Assembly (NCBI GenBank): GCA_937871985.1
Contig: CALMPB010000072.1
Coordinates: 1 to 17,189 of the forward strand
DNA from: an uncultured Burkholderiaceae bacterium
Lineage (GTDB): Bacteria > Pseudomonadota > Gammaproteobacteria > Burkholderiales > Burkholderiaceae
Length of the DNA stretch: 17,189 nucleotides
Direction: 5' to 3'
Below are positions 6,634 through 13,775 of the stretch, in pieces. The position numbers and the translations under genes were made by a program. Positions within the stretch are counted from its first letter, which is position 1. Every line of letters starts with the position of its first letter. The notes beneath the pieces were generated by a model. It was not told where the DNA came from. It saw only the letters and a list, made by a program, of their open reading frames with translations, and made no database searches.

Positions 6634-7690
6634 GGTCCCAGCCTTTCCGGCCATCGCAGAAGTTGCAGCCCTTCCACTCGCTGTCTTCCATGTCGCCGTT
6701 GTTGCTTTCGCCGCACCAGCCGCAGGCTCCAAGGCCGTCGGTCAGCTCCAGGCACGACACGCAGAGATAATGGTCCCGGTAGGAAACCACCGTCTGATAG
6801 CCATCACATGACGAGCAATGCGCCGGTGTCGCGTGGTCGAAATAATTGTCCGTCGTGACCGGATCTTCGTCGATCAGGTCGCTGAGTTCGTCTTGGTCAT
6901 ATCCCGTCTGACATGCCTCGCAGGTGGCGCCGTCGTCGCCTTCGACCTGCATCGGCTTCTCGCAATTCGGACATTCCACCGTCAGCCAGCGCGGCGCGAT
7001 CCGGCAGACATGGCACTTGGCTTGTCGCAGCTCGCCCACCAGCTCTTGGGTTTCGGCCGCGTCGAAGCCACATGATCGGCAGGTTTCGATCGTCTTGCCT
7101 GCCGCCTTCAACGCCTTCAGTTCGTCGGACAGGCTGTCGAACCGGGTGTGCAGGTACAGTCTGTGCTTGGCGAAGCGGCGATCGAGCGCGTCAATGTCGA
7201 TGTCGAACCGCGCGAAGACGTCGCGCCATTGCACCCGCAATAGGCCGACCAGACCATGCCAGGCACTGAGTTGCTCCCGCGCGATTTGTTCGCGCACAGC
7301 CGGCGTGTCGATGTCCTGGAAGAAATGCACCAGCTTGTTGCGGTGCTTGCGGATTTCATCGAACCAGCGCCGCGTCTGATCCGGCAAGGCGCTGCCGACG
7401 ACCTTGGCGAGACGCTGGCAGGCTTCCTCGAATGTCACCGACACGAAATCGCCGGTCTGGAAGCTCGACAGGTCCGGGTTTTTCCCAACGACCAGGCTCC
7501 AATGCTCGTGCATCAGCCGAGCTTTGAGCACCAGTTCAACGGCCGAATGAAACGCGATGATCGAGTGCTTCGGCCGTCCCTCGAACTCCTCGGTCGCAAG
7601 CGTCAGGAAGTCGATCGCGTTCGCAACAAGGTCGCCCATCGGATCAGGACGCTTGGGAGTCTTTCCCTTGGGTTTCGGGGTGGCGGTCAT
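6626..7690 (-). CDS. HEPN-domain protein with four C-terminal zinc ribbons
   Basis: A 354-aa protein. The N-terminal part (20-155) reads as a HEPN domain: helix HSIIAFHSAVELVLKARL (42-59) and the motif RKHRNKLVHFF with R117-x4-H122, a potential RNase site. The C-terminal part (200-350) has eight CxxC knuckles, C204/C207, C226/C229, C240/C243, C257/C260, C292/C295, C310/C313, C323/C326 and C342/C345, which pair into four likely zinc ribbons with acidic spacers. These could bind nucleic acid or a partner. Start ATG 7688-7690; the frame continues upstream for 114 codons of glycine/arginine/proline-rich translation over a hairpin-rich non-coding stretch and was rejected. It overlaps the downstream HEPN gene by 8 nt. 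I do not recognise a named family. Confidence 0.78.
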   Translation of the reverse strand: MTATPKPKGKTPKRPDPMGDLVANAIDFLTLATEEFEGRPKHSIIAFHSAVELVLKARLMHEHWSLVVGKNPDLSSFQTGDFVSVTFEEACQRLAKVVGSALPDQTRRWFDEIRKHRNKLVHFFQDIDTPAVREQIAREQLSAWHGLVGLLRVQWRDVFARFDIDIDALDRRFAKHRLYLHTRFDSLSDELKALKAAGKTIETCRSCGFDAAETQELVGELRQAKCHVCRIAPRWLTVECPNCEKPMQVEGDDGATCEACQTGYDQDELSDLIDEDPVTTDNYFDHATPAHCSSCDGYQTVVSYRDHYLCVSCLELTDGLGACGWCGESNNGDMEDSEWKGCNFCDGRKGWDRD

Positions 7691-7953
7691 GCTTCGCCAT
7701 ACTGTCCCGGTCGGATTGGGAAAAGAAATAGCTGGGGGGAAGCCTCCCCCTGAGCGGAAGCCCCTGGGTCTCCCGCTACCCCCTCTGCGGGGATACCCCC
7801 AGGCTGTGCTAAAACCCACGGAGCGGGCAAGCCTGTCCGGCGATCCTGAAGCCGTTTCACGGGCAAATGGCGTTGGCCGAGAGCGACCAACGCCCGAAAT
7901 TAGCCGGCCGTCTGTTGAAAACCGGGGTGCAGCCGGGAAGCGGAGTGGCGAAT
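7691..7953. other. Hairpin-rich intergenic region upstream of the HEPN pair
   Basis: 263 nt with no convincing gene. It is rich in C-runs and G-runs and contains nested dyads: CCTGGG (7763-7768) with CCCAGG (7798-7803), enclosing CCCC (7780-7783) with GGGG (7789-7792). AGCCT (7741-7745) can alternatively pair with AGGCT (7801-7805). It separates the 3' end of the NO reductase gene from the HEPN start, so it should hold the HEPN promoter or a 5' leader. A transfer origin is an alternative but no relaxase gene is in view. Confidence 0.45.
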
Positions 7954-10257
7954 CTAAAGCGCCGGCTTTGGAATGGCCACCGTTTCTGGAGTCGGCTTCC
8001 TGCCGTGCATGAACGCCTGGACCATGAACCATGCGAACGCGAAGACGCCGAATGCGAACACGACATCGCCGGGCACCCTTGCCCAGACCAGCGCCTGCAT
8101 GATCGGGCTATGGATGAACTCCGCTGAGCGCGCATAGGCATAGCCGTGCTCGATGCTGGCATAAGTTTGCAGGATGCCCTGCGGGAGCAGCGACAGGAAG
8201 GTCATCATTCCAAGGCCGATATTGAGCGACCAGAAGGAGATCCTGATCCATTTCAGGTTCCATCGCGTGACGTCGGTCAATCCACGCATGCAATAGAGCG
8301 TGAGCCCCAGGCCGAGCATGCCATAGACGCCGAACAGCGCGGCGTGGCCATGGTTCGCCGTCGTGTTCAACCCCTGCATGTAATAGAGCGCGATCGGTGG
8401 GTTGATGAGGAAGCCGAACAGGCCGGCGCCGACCAGATTCCAGAACAGGACGGCGGCGAAAAACATGAACGGCCAGTGGTAAATCCGTTCCCACTCGGCT
8501 TCATGCTCGACCTTGTGCCGCGTATAGGCTTCGAAGCCGACCACCAGCAGCGGCACCACTTCCAACGCCGAAATCATCGCGCCGACCGCGATCACCGACG
8601 TCGGCGTCCCGCTGAAATACAGGTGATGGAAGGTCCCGAGCACCCCGCCGAACAGGAAGATGATCGTTGCGAACAACACCATCACGGTGGCGGTGGAGGT
8701 TCGCAGGATGCCCATCTGGACGAACAGCAGCGAGATGATGGCCGTGGCGAAGACTTCGAAAATGCCCTCGACCCACAAATGCACCACCCACCAGCGCCAA
8801 TATTCCATGATGGCGATGTTCGTATGCTGGCCCCACATCAGCCCCGCGCCGTAGAGCAGCCCGATGGCGAGCGCTGACACCAGCACGAGATAGATGAGGG
8901 ACTTTCCGCCCTCCCGTCGCAGCACGGGCCAGAGCGCGCGCACTACCAGCGCCACCCAGAGGAACAGGCCAATCAGGAGGTAGATCTGCCAGAAGCGGCC
9001 GAGATCGACATATTCATAGCCCTGATGCCCGAACCAGAAATTCGCCGTCAGACTGGTGAAGAAGCGGTGGACGGCCGCCCATTGCCCGGCAAAGGAGCCG
9101 ATGACGATGACCAGCAGGCTAACGAACAGGAAATTGACGCCGAGCCGCTGGAACTTGGGGTCGCGTCCCCCGAGCATCGGCGCGACATAGAGCCCGGTCG
9201 CCAGCCATGCCGTGGCGATCCACAGCACCGCGAGTTGCGTGTGCCATGTGCGGGTGATCGTGTAGGGAAGATATTCTGCAAAAGGCAGGCCATAGAGCCC
9301 TTGTCCCTCGACCGCATAATGAGCGGTGACAATGCCCAGCAGCACCTGCCCCACGAACAACGCGCAGACGACCCAGAAATATTTCGCGGTAGCCCGCATC
9401 GACGGTGTGATTACGGCCTGTCCCAGAAGATCAGAGGTCGCCATGCCGCCCTCGGGCAGGATGTCGCCGCGCCAGACGTCGAACTGCTTGGCGTAATAGG
9501 CGATGAGTGCGCCTGCCGCTGCAAGCAGCAGGATGACCGAAGCAAGGCTCCACAACAGAGTGCCGGTGGTTGGGCTATTGCCCACCAGGGGTTCGTGCGG
9601 CCAGTTGCTGGTATAAGTGATGTTCTGGCCCGGACGATCGGTGGTCGCCCCCCAGGCCGTCCAGAAATAGAAGGCGGTAAGCTGCCGGGCTTCCGCGGCC
9701 GACAGCTCGCCATAGACCGGGAAGGCATAGTCGCGGCGGAGCTTAAGCGAGGCAGGATCGCCGCCATCGTACAGGCTGACGAAATGCTGCTGCACCTGCC
9801 GAATTGCGCGCGCGCGGGTGTCGCTGACCGTGATAGCGCCGGACGCGGGGTCATAGCTGTTCCTGCGCATTTCCTCTTGCAGCGCGGCCTTTCGCATCGC
9901 TTCCGCCTGCGTGGGGGACACGCCCGCGGGGAGCGGAGTGGCCGATAGGGCGAGCAGTGCCTCCGCCTCGCGGTGCAGCCAGTCGGCGCTCCAGTCGGGC
10001 GCCAGATAGCTGCCATGGCCCCAGATCGAGCCCTGCTCCATGCCGCCGATCGACTGCCAGATATTCTGGCCGGTCTCGATGTCCGCGCGCGTGAACAATG
10101 TCTCGCCGCTTTGGGACTTCACTGCTTCGGGAATGGGCGGCGCCTGCTGGTAGATCTGCTGCCCGAGCAACAGTAGGATTCCGAACATGACCACCATGCC
10201 GACCGACAGGATGATCCACAGCCTTTTGATGCTGAATGTCGTTTGATAGCTCTTCAT
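7954..10257 (-). CDS. norB: Quinol-dependent nitric oxide reductase (qNOR, NorB/NorZ)
   Basis: Single-subunit membrane haem-copper-superfamily enzyme that reduces 2 NO to N2O with quinol electrons; in non-denitrifiers it detoxifies NO. At 767 aa it has qNOR length. An N-terminal helix (13-32) precedes a periplasmic domain (about 35-230) that has no CxxCH haem c site, as expected for qNOR. The catalytic core follows with about 12-13 helices. Visible ligands: H339 (WHTQLAVLW, low-spin haem), H493 and E497 (VVHLWVEG) and H544/H545 (FHHLYFSG) for FeB, and H636/H638 (NHGHAALFG) for the haems. Start ATG 10255-10257 has a G-rich Shine-Dalgarno (AGAGGGGG). It is last in a four-gene operon, 18 nt after the membrane protein gene. 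No norC or other denitrification genes are present. Confidence 0.96.
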   Translation of the reverse strand: MKSYQTTFSIKRLWIILSVGMVVMFGILLLLGQQIYQQAPPIPEAVKSQSGETLFTRADIETGQNIWQSIGGMEQGSIWGHGSYLAPDWSADWLHREAEALLALSATPLPAGVSPTQAEAMRKAALQEEMRRNSYDPASGAITVSDTRARAIRQVQQHFVSLYDGGDPASLKLRRDYAFPVYGELSAAEARQLTAFYFWTAWGATTDRPGQNITYTSNWPHEPLVGNSPTTGTLLWSLASVILLLAAAGALIAYYAKQFDVWRGDILPEGGMATSDLLGQAVITPSMRATAKYFWVVCALFVGQVLLGIVTAHYAVEGQGLYGLPFAEYLPYTITRTWHTQLAVLWIATAWLATGLYVAPMLGGRDPKFQRLGVNFLFVSLLVIVIGSFAGQWAAVHRFFTSLTANFWFGHQGYEYVDLGRFWQIYLLIGLFLWVALVVRALWPVLRREGGKSLIYLVLVSALAIGLLYGAGLMWGQHTNIAIMEYWRWWVVHLWVEGIFEVFATAIISLLFVQMGILRTSTATVMVLFATIIFLFGGVLGTFHHLYFSGTPTSVIAVGAMISALEVVPLLVVGFEAYTRHKVEHEAEWERIYHWPFMFFAAVLFWNLVGAGLFGFLINPPIALYYMQGLNTTANHGHAALFGVYGMLGLGLTLYCMRGLTDVTRWNLKWIRISFWSLNIGLGMMTFLSLLPQGILQTYASIEHGYAYARSAEFIHSPIMQALVWARVPGDVVFAFGVFAFAWFMVQAFMHGRKPTPETVAIPKPAL

Positions 10258-10275
10258 GCCCCAAACCCCCTCTGT

Positions 10276-10740
10276 TCAGAATAGTCCGTGACTACCGCCT
10301 ACCGCGCCCAAAATTGTTATGATGCTGACTGCAAGTAATAACTGATGCAGCCGGATCATTCGAGCGAAATCTGCCTCTGGTGACTGTGTATTGCCGAGGC
10401 GGCGATGGAGATGCAGCGGCTCGATGACGAACAACATCAGCGCAAACACGGTCCAGAGCGCGACCATCAGGTGCATCCACCAGAACCGGCCGTCGAGGAA
10501 GCGGCTCCACAGATCGGCGCGCGCCACCAGCCACAGGCCACTTGCGCCGGCAAGTAGAACCCACACGCGTGCCTGCCAGGCAAAGCGCGCCTCCATCTGC
10601 TGAAAACGGCGCAAGCGATCCTGCGGCAGTTCCGTTGCCTTAAGCGTCGGCATCAGCACCCAGGTGACGAAACCGACGCCGCCTATCCAGAACAGGACCG
10701 CGATGACATGCACCGTGCGAGCAAGGGCGAAGTCATCCAC
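10276..10740 (-). CDS. Four-helix membrane protein of the NO-detoxification operon
   Basis: A 154-aa integral membrane protein with helices at about 9-31, 56-73, 86-107 and 129-148. Histidines H11, H90 and H132 sit within or at the edge of helices 1, 3 and 4, and H110/H112 and H151 at helix ends. The layout resembles small haem-binding or CopD-like membrane proteins, but I cannot assign a family with certainty. The GTG start at 10738-10740 overlaps the DUF1971 stop by 8 nt; a TTG six codons upstream lies in repeat-derived sequence and was not used. Tight placement just before norB suggests a helper, perhaps in quinol or haem delivery or assembly. That role is inference. Confidence 0.8.
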   Translation of the reverse strand: MDDFALARTVHVIAVLFWIGGVGFVTWVLMPTLKATELPQDRLRRFQQMEARFAWQARVWVLLAGASGLWLVARADLWSRFLDGRFWWMHLMVALWTVFALMLFVIEPLHLHRRLGNTQSPEADFARMIRLHQLLLAVSIITILGAVGGSHGLF

Positions 10741-11026
10741 GGTCCGCGTCTTCGACAAGCTCTGGGCGTTCCCGGTAGAACTCGACCTGCATCGTCATGG
10801 GGCCGAGCGGAACGACATGATGGGTTGCTTGCGGCGGGATGATCGCGGGCCTGTCGGGCGTCACGAGCTGCTCGCTCGGCGGATCGACGAAAACGAGCCG
10901 CACTTCGCCCTCCAGCATCCGCAGGAGGCCCCAGGTGCCTGCTTTGGTGCGATGATCGTTGCGCAGCGCGTCGGGTAGGCTTTGCTCATCGAAGATCGGC
11001 GATGCGCCGTAGGGGACCGGTGTCAC
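10733..11026 (-). CDS. DUF1971 domain protein (cupin-like, TehB N-terminal type)
   Basis: A 97-aa protein matching the small DUF1971 fold: PYGASPIFDEQSLPDALRNDH, then TKAGTWGLLRMLEGEVRLVF and IIPPQATHHVVPLGPMTMQVEFY. This domain is found alone or fused to the TehB tellurite-resistance methyltransferase and often sits in NO-stress gene clusters; its biochemical role is not established. The GTG start (11024-11026) overlaps the haemoglobin stop by 4 nt (GTGA). The last 11 residues (RPELVEDADRG) come from a piece of the sphingomonad REP repeat and extend the protein past the usual EFY end. Confidence 0.85.
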   Translation of the reverse strand: MTPVPYGASPIFDEQSLPDALRNDHRTKAGTWGLLRMLEGEVRLVFVDPPSEQLVTPDRPAIIPPQATHHVVPLGPMTMQVEFYRERPELVEDADRG

Positions 11027-11475
11027 GACGCGGCCCTCGCGGAAATGGCGGCCAGACCGCCCCGGTCGATCTTGATGCCGGTCAGCAAGCTCTCGCCAAT
11101 GCGTTGCGCCGCTTCGCCAAACCGGTCCGCGACCGCTGCGTTCGGCGCGATACGGTCAAGCGTCTGGTCCCAAAGCGACTGCCAGCGCGCGAAATGCGCC
11201 TCATCAAGCTCGCCGATCGCGATATGCTTGCGCATCGGATTGCCGCTGAACCGACCGGATTCGAGCATGATCGAGGCCCAGAAATCCTTCATCCGCGTCA
11301 AATGATGCGGCCAGTCGCCGATGCGTTCAGCAAAGATCGGACCGAGCATGTCGTCCTGCCGGACGGTGTCGTAGAACCTCTCCACGAGCCGCGAGATGAA
11401 AGCATCATCGATCCCGCAGGCGAGCGCATCCGCCATCTTGCGCGCCCGCGCCTGCTCGGCATGGTTCGACGTCAT
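11023..11475 (-). CDS. Group III truncated haemoglobin (TrHb3/Ctb-like)
   Basis: Small cytosolic globin (150 aa) of the Campylobacter Ctb type, linked to NO and oxygen handling. Visible family features: FYDTVRQDDMLGPIF with the B10 tyrosine Y35, WPHHLTRMKDFWASIMLESGRF, likely proximal histidine H84 (MRKHIAI), and HFARWQSLWDQTL with the G8 tryptophan W98. I chose ATG 11473-11475, preceded by GAGGCAGG. An ATG at 11514 adds 13 residues but would lie inside the NsrR-like box. It is the first gene of the operon haemoglobin-DUF1971-membrane protein-norB and is probably repressed by NsrR. Confidence 0.9.
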   Translation of the reverse strand: MTSNHAEQARARKMADALACGIDDAFISRLVERFYDTVRQDDMLGPIFAERIGDWPHHLTRMKDFWASIMLESGRFSGNPMRKHIAIGELDEAHFARWQSLWDQTLDRIAPNAAVADRFGEAAQRIGESLLTGIKIDRGGLAAISARAAS

Positions 11476-11494
11476 TGCCTGCCTCGACTCGATT

Positions 11495-11517
11495 AAGATG
11501 AATTTCCTATGCATGGT
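11495..11517. promoter_or_regulatory. NsrR-like operator, haemoglobin side
   Basis: AAGATGAATTTCCTATGCAT and three more bases form an 11-1-11 dyad resembling the NsrR consensus (AAGATGCAT half-sites); I count 17 of 22 defined positions matching the enterobacterial consensus as I recall it. It lies 20 bp upstream of the haemoglobin start, where bound repressor would block the operon. Confidence 0.65.
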
Positions 11518-11537
11518 TTACGCGCCTTGGCGGATAA

Positions 11538-11560
11538 AACCAATATATGATATGCATCTT
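11538..11560. promoter_or_regulatory. NsrR-like operator, nsrR side
   Basis: On the minus strand this reads AAGATGCATATCATATATTG and three more bases: one exact half-site (complement of 11552-11560) plus a degenerate second half. It ends 2 bp before the nsrR start codon, which suits autoregulation. Weaker than the first box. Confidence 0.5.
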
Positions 11561-11562
11561 TT

Positions 11563-12012
11563 ATGAGATTGTCCGTCCAGACCGACTATGCCCTTCGCAC
11601 ATTGATGTTCCTGGCCGTGAAGGACGGCCACCATTCGATCGCCGAGATCGCACACGCATATGGCATCTCGAAGAACCATCTGATGAAAGTGGCGCAGCGA
11701 CTGGCCGCGGAGGGATTTGTCGAGGGTGTGCGGGGCCGGAGCGGGGGCCTCAAGCTCACGCGGCCCGCCAATGCCCTGAACGTCGGTTCGATCATGCGCA
11801 TCATGGAAGACACCGGGACATTCGTCGAATGCTTCGACGCGGCGACCAACAGCTGCGTCGTGACGCCCGCATGCGGCTTGCGCCATGCCTTGGCAGGCGC
11901 GCTGGAAGCTTTCGCGCGACACCTCGATCAGTTCACCATCGCCGATCTCGTACCGGATTCCAAAAGCTACGGGTGGCAGCTCGACGCGCAAGCGGCCACT
12001 GCTTCGACGTAA
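11563..12012 (+). CDS. nsrR: NsrR-type nitric-oxide-sensing Rrf2 repressor
   Basis: Rrf2-family winged-helix regulator (149 aa) whose iron-sulfur cluster reacts with NO and releases DNA. The winged helix is at about 1-75 (MRLSVQTDYALRTLMFLAV, ISKNHLMKVAQRLA, VRGRSGGLKL). The three cluster cysteines are C90, C98 and C104 in ECFDAATNSCVVTPAC, a spacing close to E. coli NsrR. It is divergent from the NO-detoxification operon with an 87-bp gap holding two matching boxes. No Shine-Dalgarno is seen before ATG 11563 (the sequence just before it is GCATCTTTT), so the message may be leaderless or have a very short leader. Confidence 0.93.
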   Translation: MRLSVQTDYALRTLMFLAVKDGHHSIAEIAHAYGISKNHLMKVAQRLAAEGFVEGVRGRSGGLKLTRPANALNVGSIMRIMEDTGTFVECFDAATNSCVVTPACGLRHALAGALEAFARHLDQFTIADLVPDSKSYGWQLDAQAATAST

Positions 12013-12056
12013 CGGAGAACCCGGCGCTTCTGACCTGATCCTTCTCGGAAGCCCGC

Positions 12057-12097
12057 AACATCTGTAATGAGTTATTACGCCACCTGGCGCAGATGTT
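12057..12097. repeat. 41-nt perfect three-way-junction palindrome
   Basis: Outer arms AACATCTG (12057-12064) and CAGATGTT (12090-12097) pair perfectly. Between them lie two hairpins with no spare bases: TAAT-GAGTT-ATTA (12065-12077) and CGCCA-CC-TGGCG (12078-12089). It sits 45 nt after nsrR and 82 nt before the transposase start codon. No T-run follows, so it is not a standard terminator. Confidence 0.7.
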
Positions 12098-13662
12098 CAA
12101 AGCCAATAACAAGCTTTTACTCATGAACCTGTCAGTGTAGAATCCAATTATCTTCCCATCTTCCGCGCCGGGGTGTGCATGAGTTTTATTGAGGGACTCG
12201 CGCGAGATCAGGTCAGCCTGCTTCCTCCTTGTGTTGATGACTATGTTTCCCCGGACGCATTGGTCCGAGTCGTCGATGCTTTTGTTACCAGCTTGAACTT
12301 GGCTGAGCTTGGCTTCGGTCGCGCTATCGCTGCGGTCACCGGCCGCCCTGGATACCATCCAGGCGATATGCTCCGGCTGTACATCTGGGGCTATCTCAAC
12401 CAGGTTCGGTCCTCACGCCAATTGGAACGAGCGTGTGTCCGCGACCTCGAAGCGCTTTGGCTAATGCGCCGGCTTGCCCCCGATTACCGAACGATCGCCT
12501 CCTTTCGTCATGACAATCCGGAAGCCATTGTCGGCGCCAGCGCTGCATTCATCCAGTTCTGCCGCGAAACCGGCTTGATCAGCGGTCGATTGGTCGCGCT
12601 GGACGGGACGAAGATGCGCGCGGTCGCGAGCTCAAAGAACATCGCTGGCGCCGACCGGCTTGCCCGTGACGTTGCGCACACCGAAAAGGAGATCGCCTAC
12701 TACCTTGAGCGGCTCGACATCATAGATGAGGCAGTGGACCAGGGGTTCGACGATCAGCCCAAACATCGGGAGGCGTTCACCACTGCGATCGAGACCCTCG
12801 GGCGCCGCAAGGACAGGCTCGTGCGCCGGCAGGACATCCTGAAGGATCGCGACGAGACGGCTTTGGTCTTTGGCGAGTCCGACGCGCGGCCGATGGGCTA
12901 TGGACGTTCTCCCAAGACACCCTGCTACAACATGCAAAGCGTGGTCGATGTAGATAGCGGCCTGATCATACATCACGACGTGACCAACGAGGCAAACGAC
13001 AGCCAGCTCCTGCATCCAATGTCAATGGCGACGATGGAGGTGCTTGAGGTTGACGAGCTCAAAGTCCTGGCCGACGGCGGTTACTCCAACGCCCAGGCGG
13101 TCGCGCAATGCGAGCGCGACCATATTGAGGTCGCGGCGCCGATCAAACGCGGTGCCATGAGCACCGATTTTTTCCGGCCAGCGCAGTTCGTGTATGATGA
13201 GGAGACCGACACAATCCGGTGCCCCGCCGGCAAGACGTTGAGACCATCCGGCAAACATACCCGCAACCGTGCGATCCGATATAGAACGTCTGCATGCAAA
13301 GACTGTCGGCTGAAGAGCCGATGCACGTCCGGCGCCCAACGGACCATCCATCGGTTGTTCGACCAGGCGGCGCTGGATCGTATGGAGGCCAGAATCTACG
13401 CGGATCCGAGCTTGATGGTGACCCGCCGATGTACTGTAGAGCACCCCTTCGGCACGATTAAACGGATGTCCGGCGGCGGAAGGTTCCTCACGCGAGGTCT
13501 CAGAGCGGTAAAGGCCGAAGCGGCTCTCTCGATTGTCGCCTTCAACATCCTCCATGCAGTAAATGCCTTCGGTGCCGAGCGACTGACGCCAGCGGGGTGA
13601 GGCGCGCGTCGCGGTGCTGGCGGCGGCGGATTAGACGAATGAGTTTTTGCACAGCCTGCCCC
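12098..13662 (+). mobile_element. IS1182-family insertion sequence (ends approximate)
   Basis: One transposase gene with flanks. The sequence near 13640-13662 (AATGAGTTTTTGCACAGCC, complement GGCTGTGCAAAAACTCATT) resembles the terminal repeat of many IS1182 members as I recall it. On the left, only GCTTTTACTCAT around 12113-12124 is weakly similar in the same orientation. I cannot define the left end or a target duplication; the left end may be decayed or lie in the palindrome. Confidence 0.5.
12179..13600 (+). CDS. IS1182-family transposase
   Basis: DDE transposase, 473 aa, apparently intact. It begins with an N-terminal DUF772-type DNA-binding region (MSFIEGLARDQVSLLPP to about residue 115). 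Catalytic residues are D142 (ALDGTKMRA), D299 (LADGGYSNA) and E421 (VEHPFGTIKR). A charged insertion lies at 165-230, and a cysteine cluster (C348, C373, C376, C382) is typical of this family. Start ATG 12179; a GTG two codons upstream is possible. It sits between nsrR and the ParB-like gene and separates the NO cassette from the plasmid-like cassette. Confidence 0.93.
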   Translation: MSFIEGLARDQVSLLPPCVDDYVSPDALVRVVDAFVTSLNLAELGFGRAIAAVTGRPGYHPGDMLRLYIWGYLNQVRSSRQLERACVRDLEALWLMRRLAPDYRTIASFRHDNPEAIVGASAAFIQFCRETGLISGRLVALDGTKMRAVASSKNIAGADRLARDVAHTEKEIAYYLERLDIIDEAVDQGFDDQPKHREAFTTAIETLGRRKDRLVRRQDILKDRDETALVFGESDARPMGYGRSPKTPCYNMQSVVDVDSGLIIHHDVTNEANDSQLLHPMSMATMEVLEVDELKVLADGGYSNAQAVAQCERDHIEVAAPIKRGAMSTDFFRPAQFVYDEETDTIRCPAGKTLRPSGKHTRNRAIRYRTSACKDCRLKSRCTSGAQRTIHRLFDQAALDRMEARIYADPSLMVTRRCTVEHPFGTIKRMSGGGRFLTRGLRAVKAEAALSIVAFNILHAVNAFGAERLTPAG

Positions 13663-13697
13663 GCAACGCCCCGCTCGGCGTGTCCACGCCGAACCGT

Positions 13698-13717
13698 AAA
13701 TCCGCGGAGGCGGATTT
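13698..13717. repeat. 20-bp inverted repeat AAATCCGC-GGAG-GCGGATTT
   Basis: Perfect 8-bp arms around 4 nt. A possible operator or partition-protein site upstream of the ParB-like gene, by position only. Confidence 0.5.
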
Positions 13718-13738
13718 GTGTCTTTCCCATGCTGCGGA

Positions 13739-13775
13739 GATCGGGCCAGGGCTGCGCCGGCCCGATCGCATTTTT
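13739..13775 (+). terminator. Intrinsic terminator or attenuator hairpin in the leader
   Basis: Perfect 9-bp stem GATCGGGCC (13739-13747) with GGCCCGATC (13759-13767), 11-nt loop, then GCATTTTT. About 200 nt upstream of the ParB-like gene. It either ends a transcript from the insertion sequence side or attenuates the downstream gene. Confidence 0.65.

Noticed and set aside
7738..7810. Conjugative transfer origin
   Set aside because: The hairpins are suggestive, but no relaxase gene or recognisable nic sequence is present, so I did not annotate it as oriT.
7691..8032. 114-codon upstream extension of the HEPN-zinc gene
   Set aside because: Gly/Arg/Pro-rich random-looking translation that overlaps the 3' end of norB and the hairpin region.
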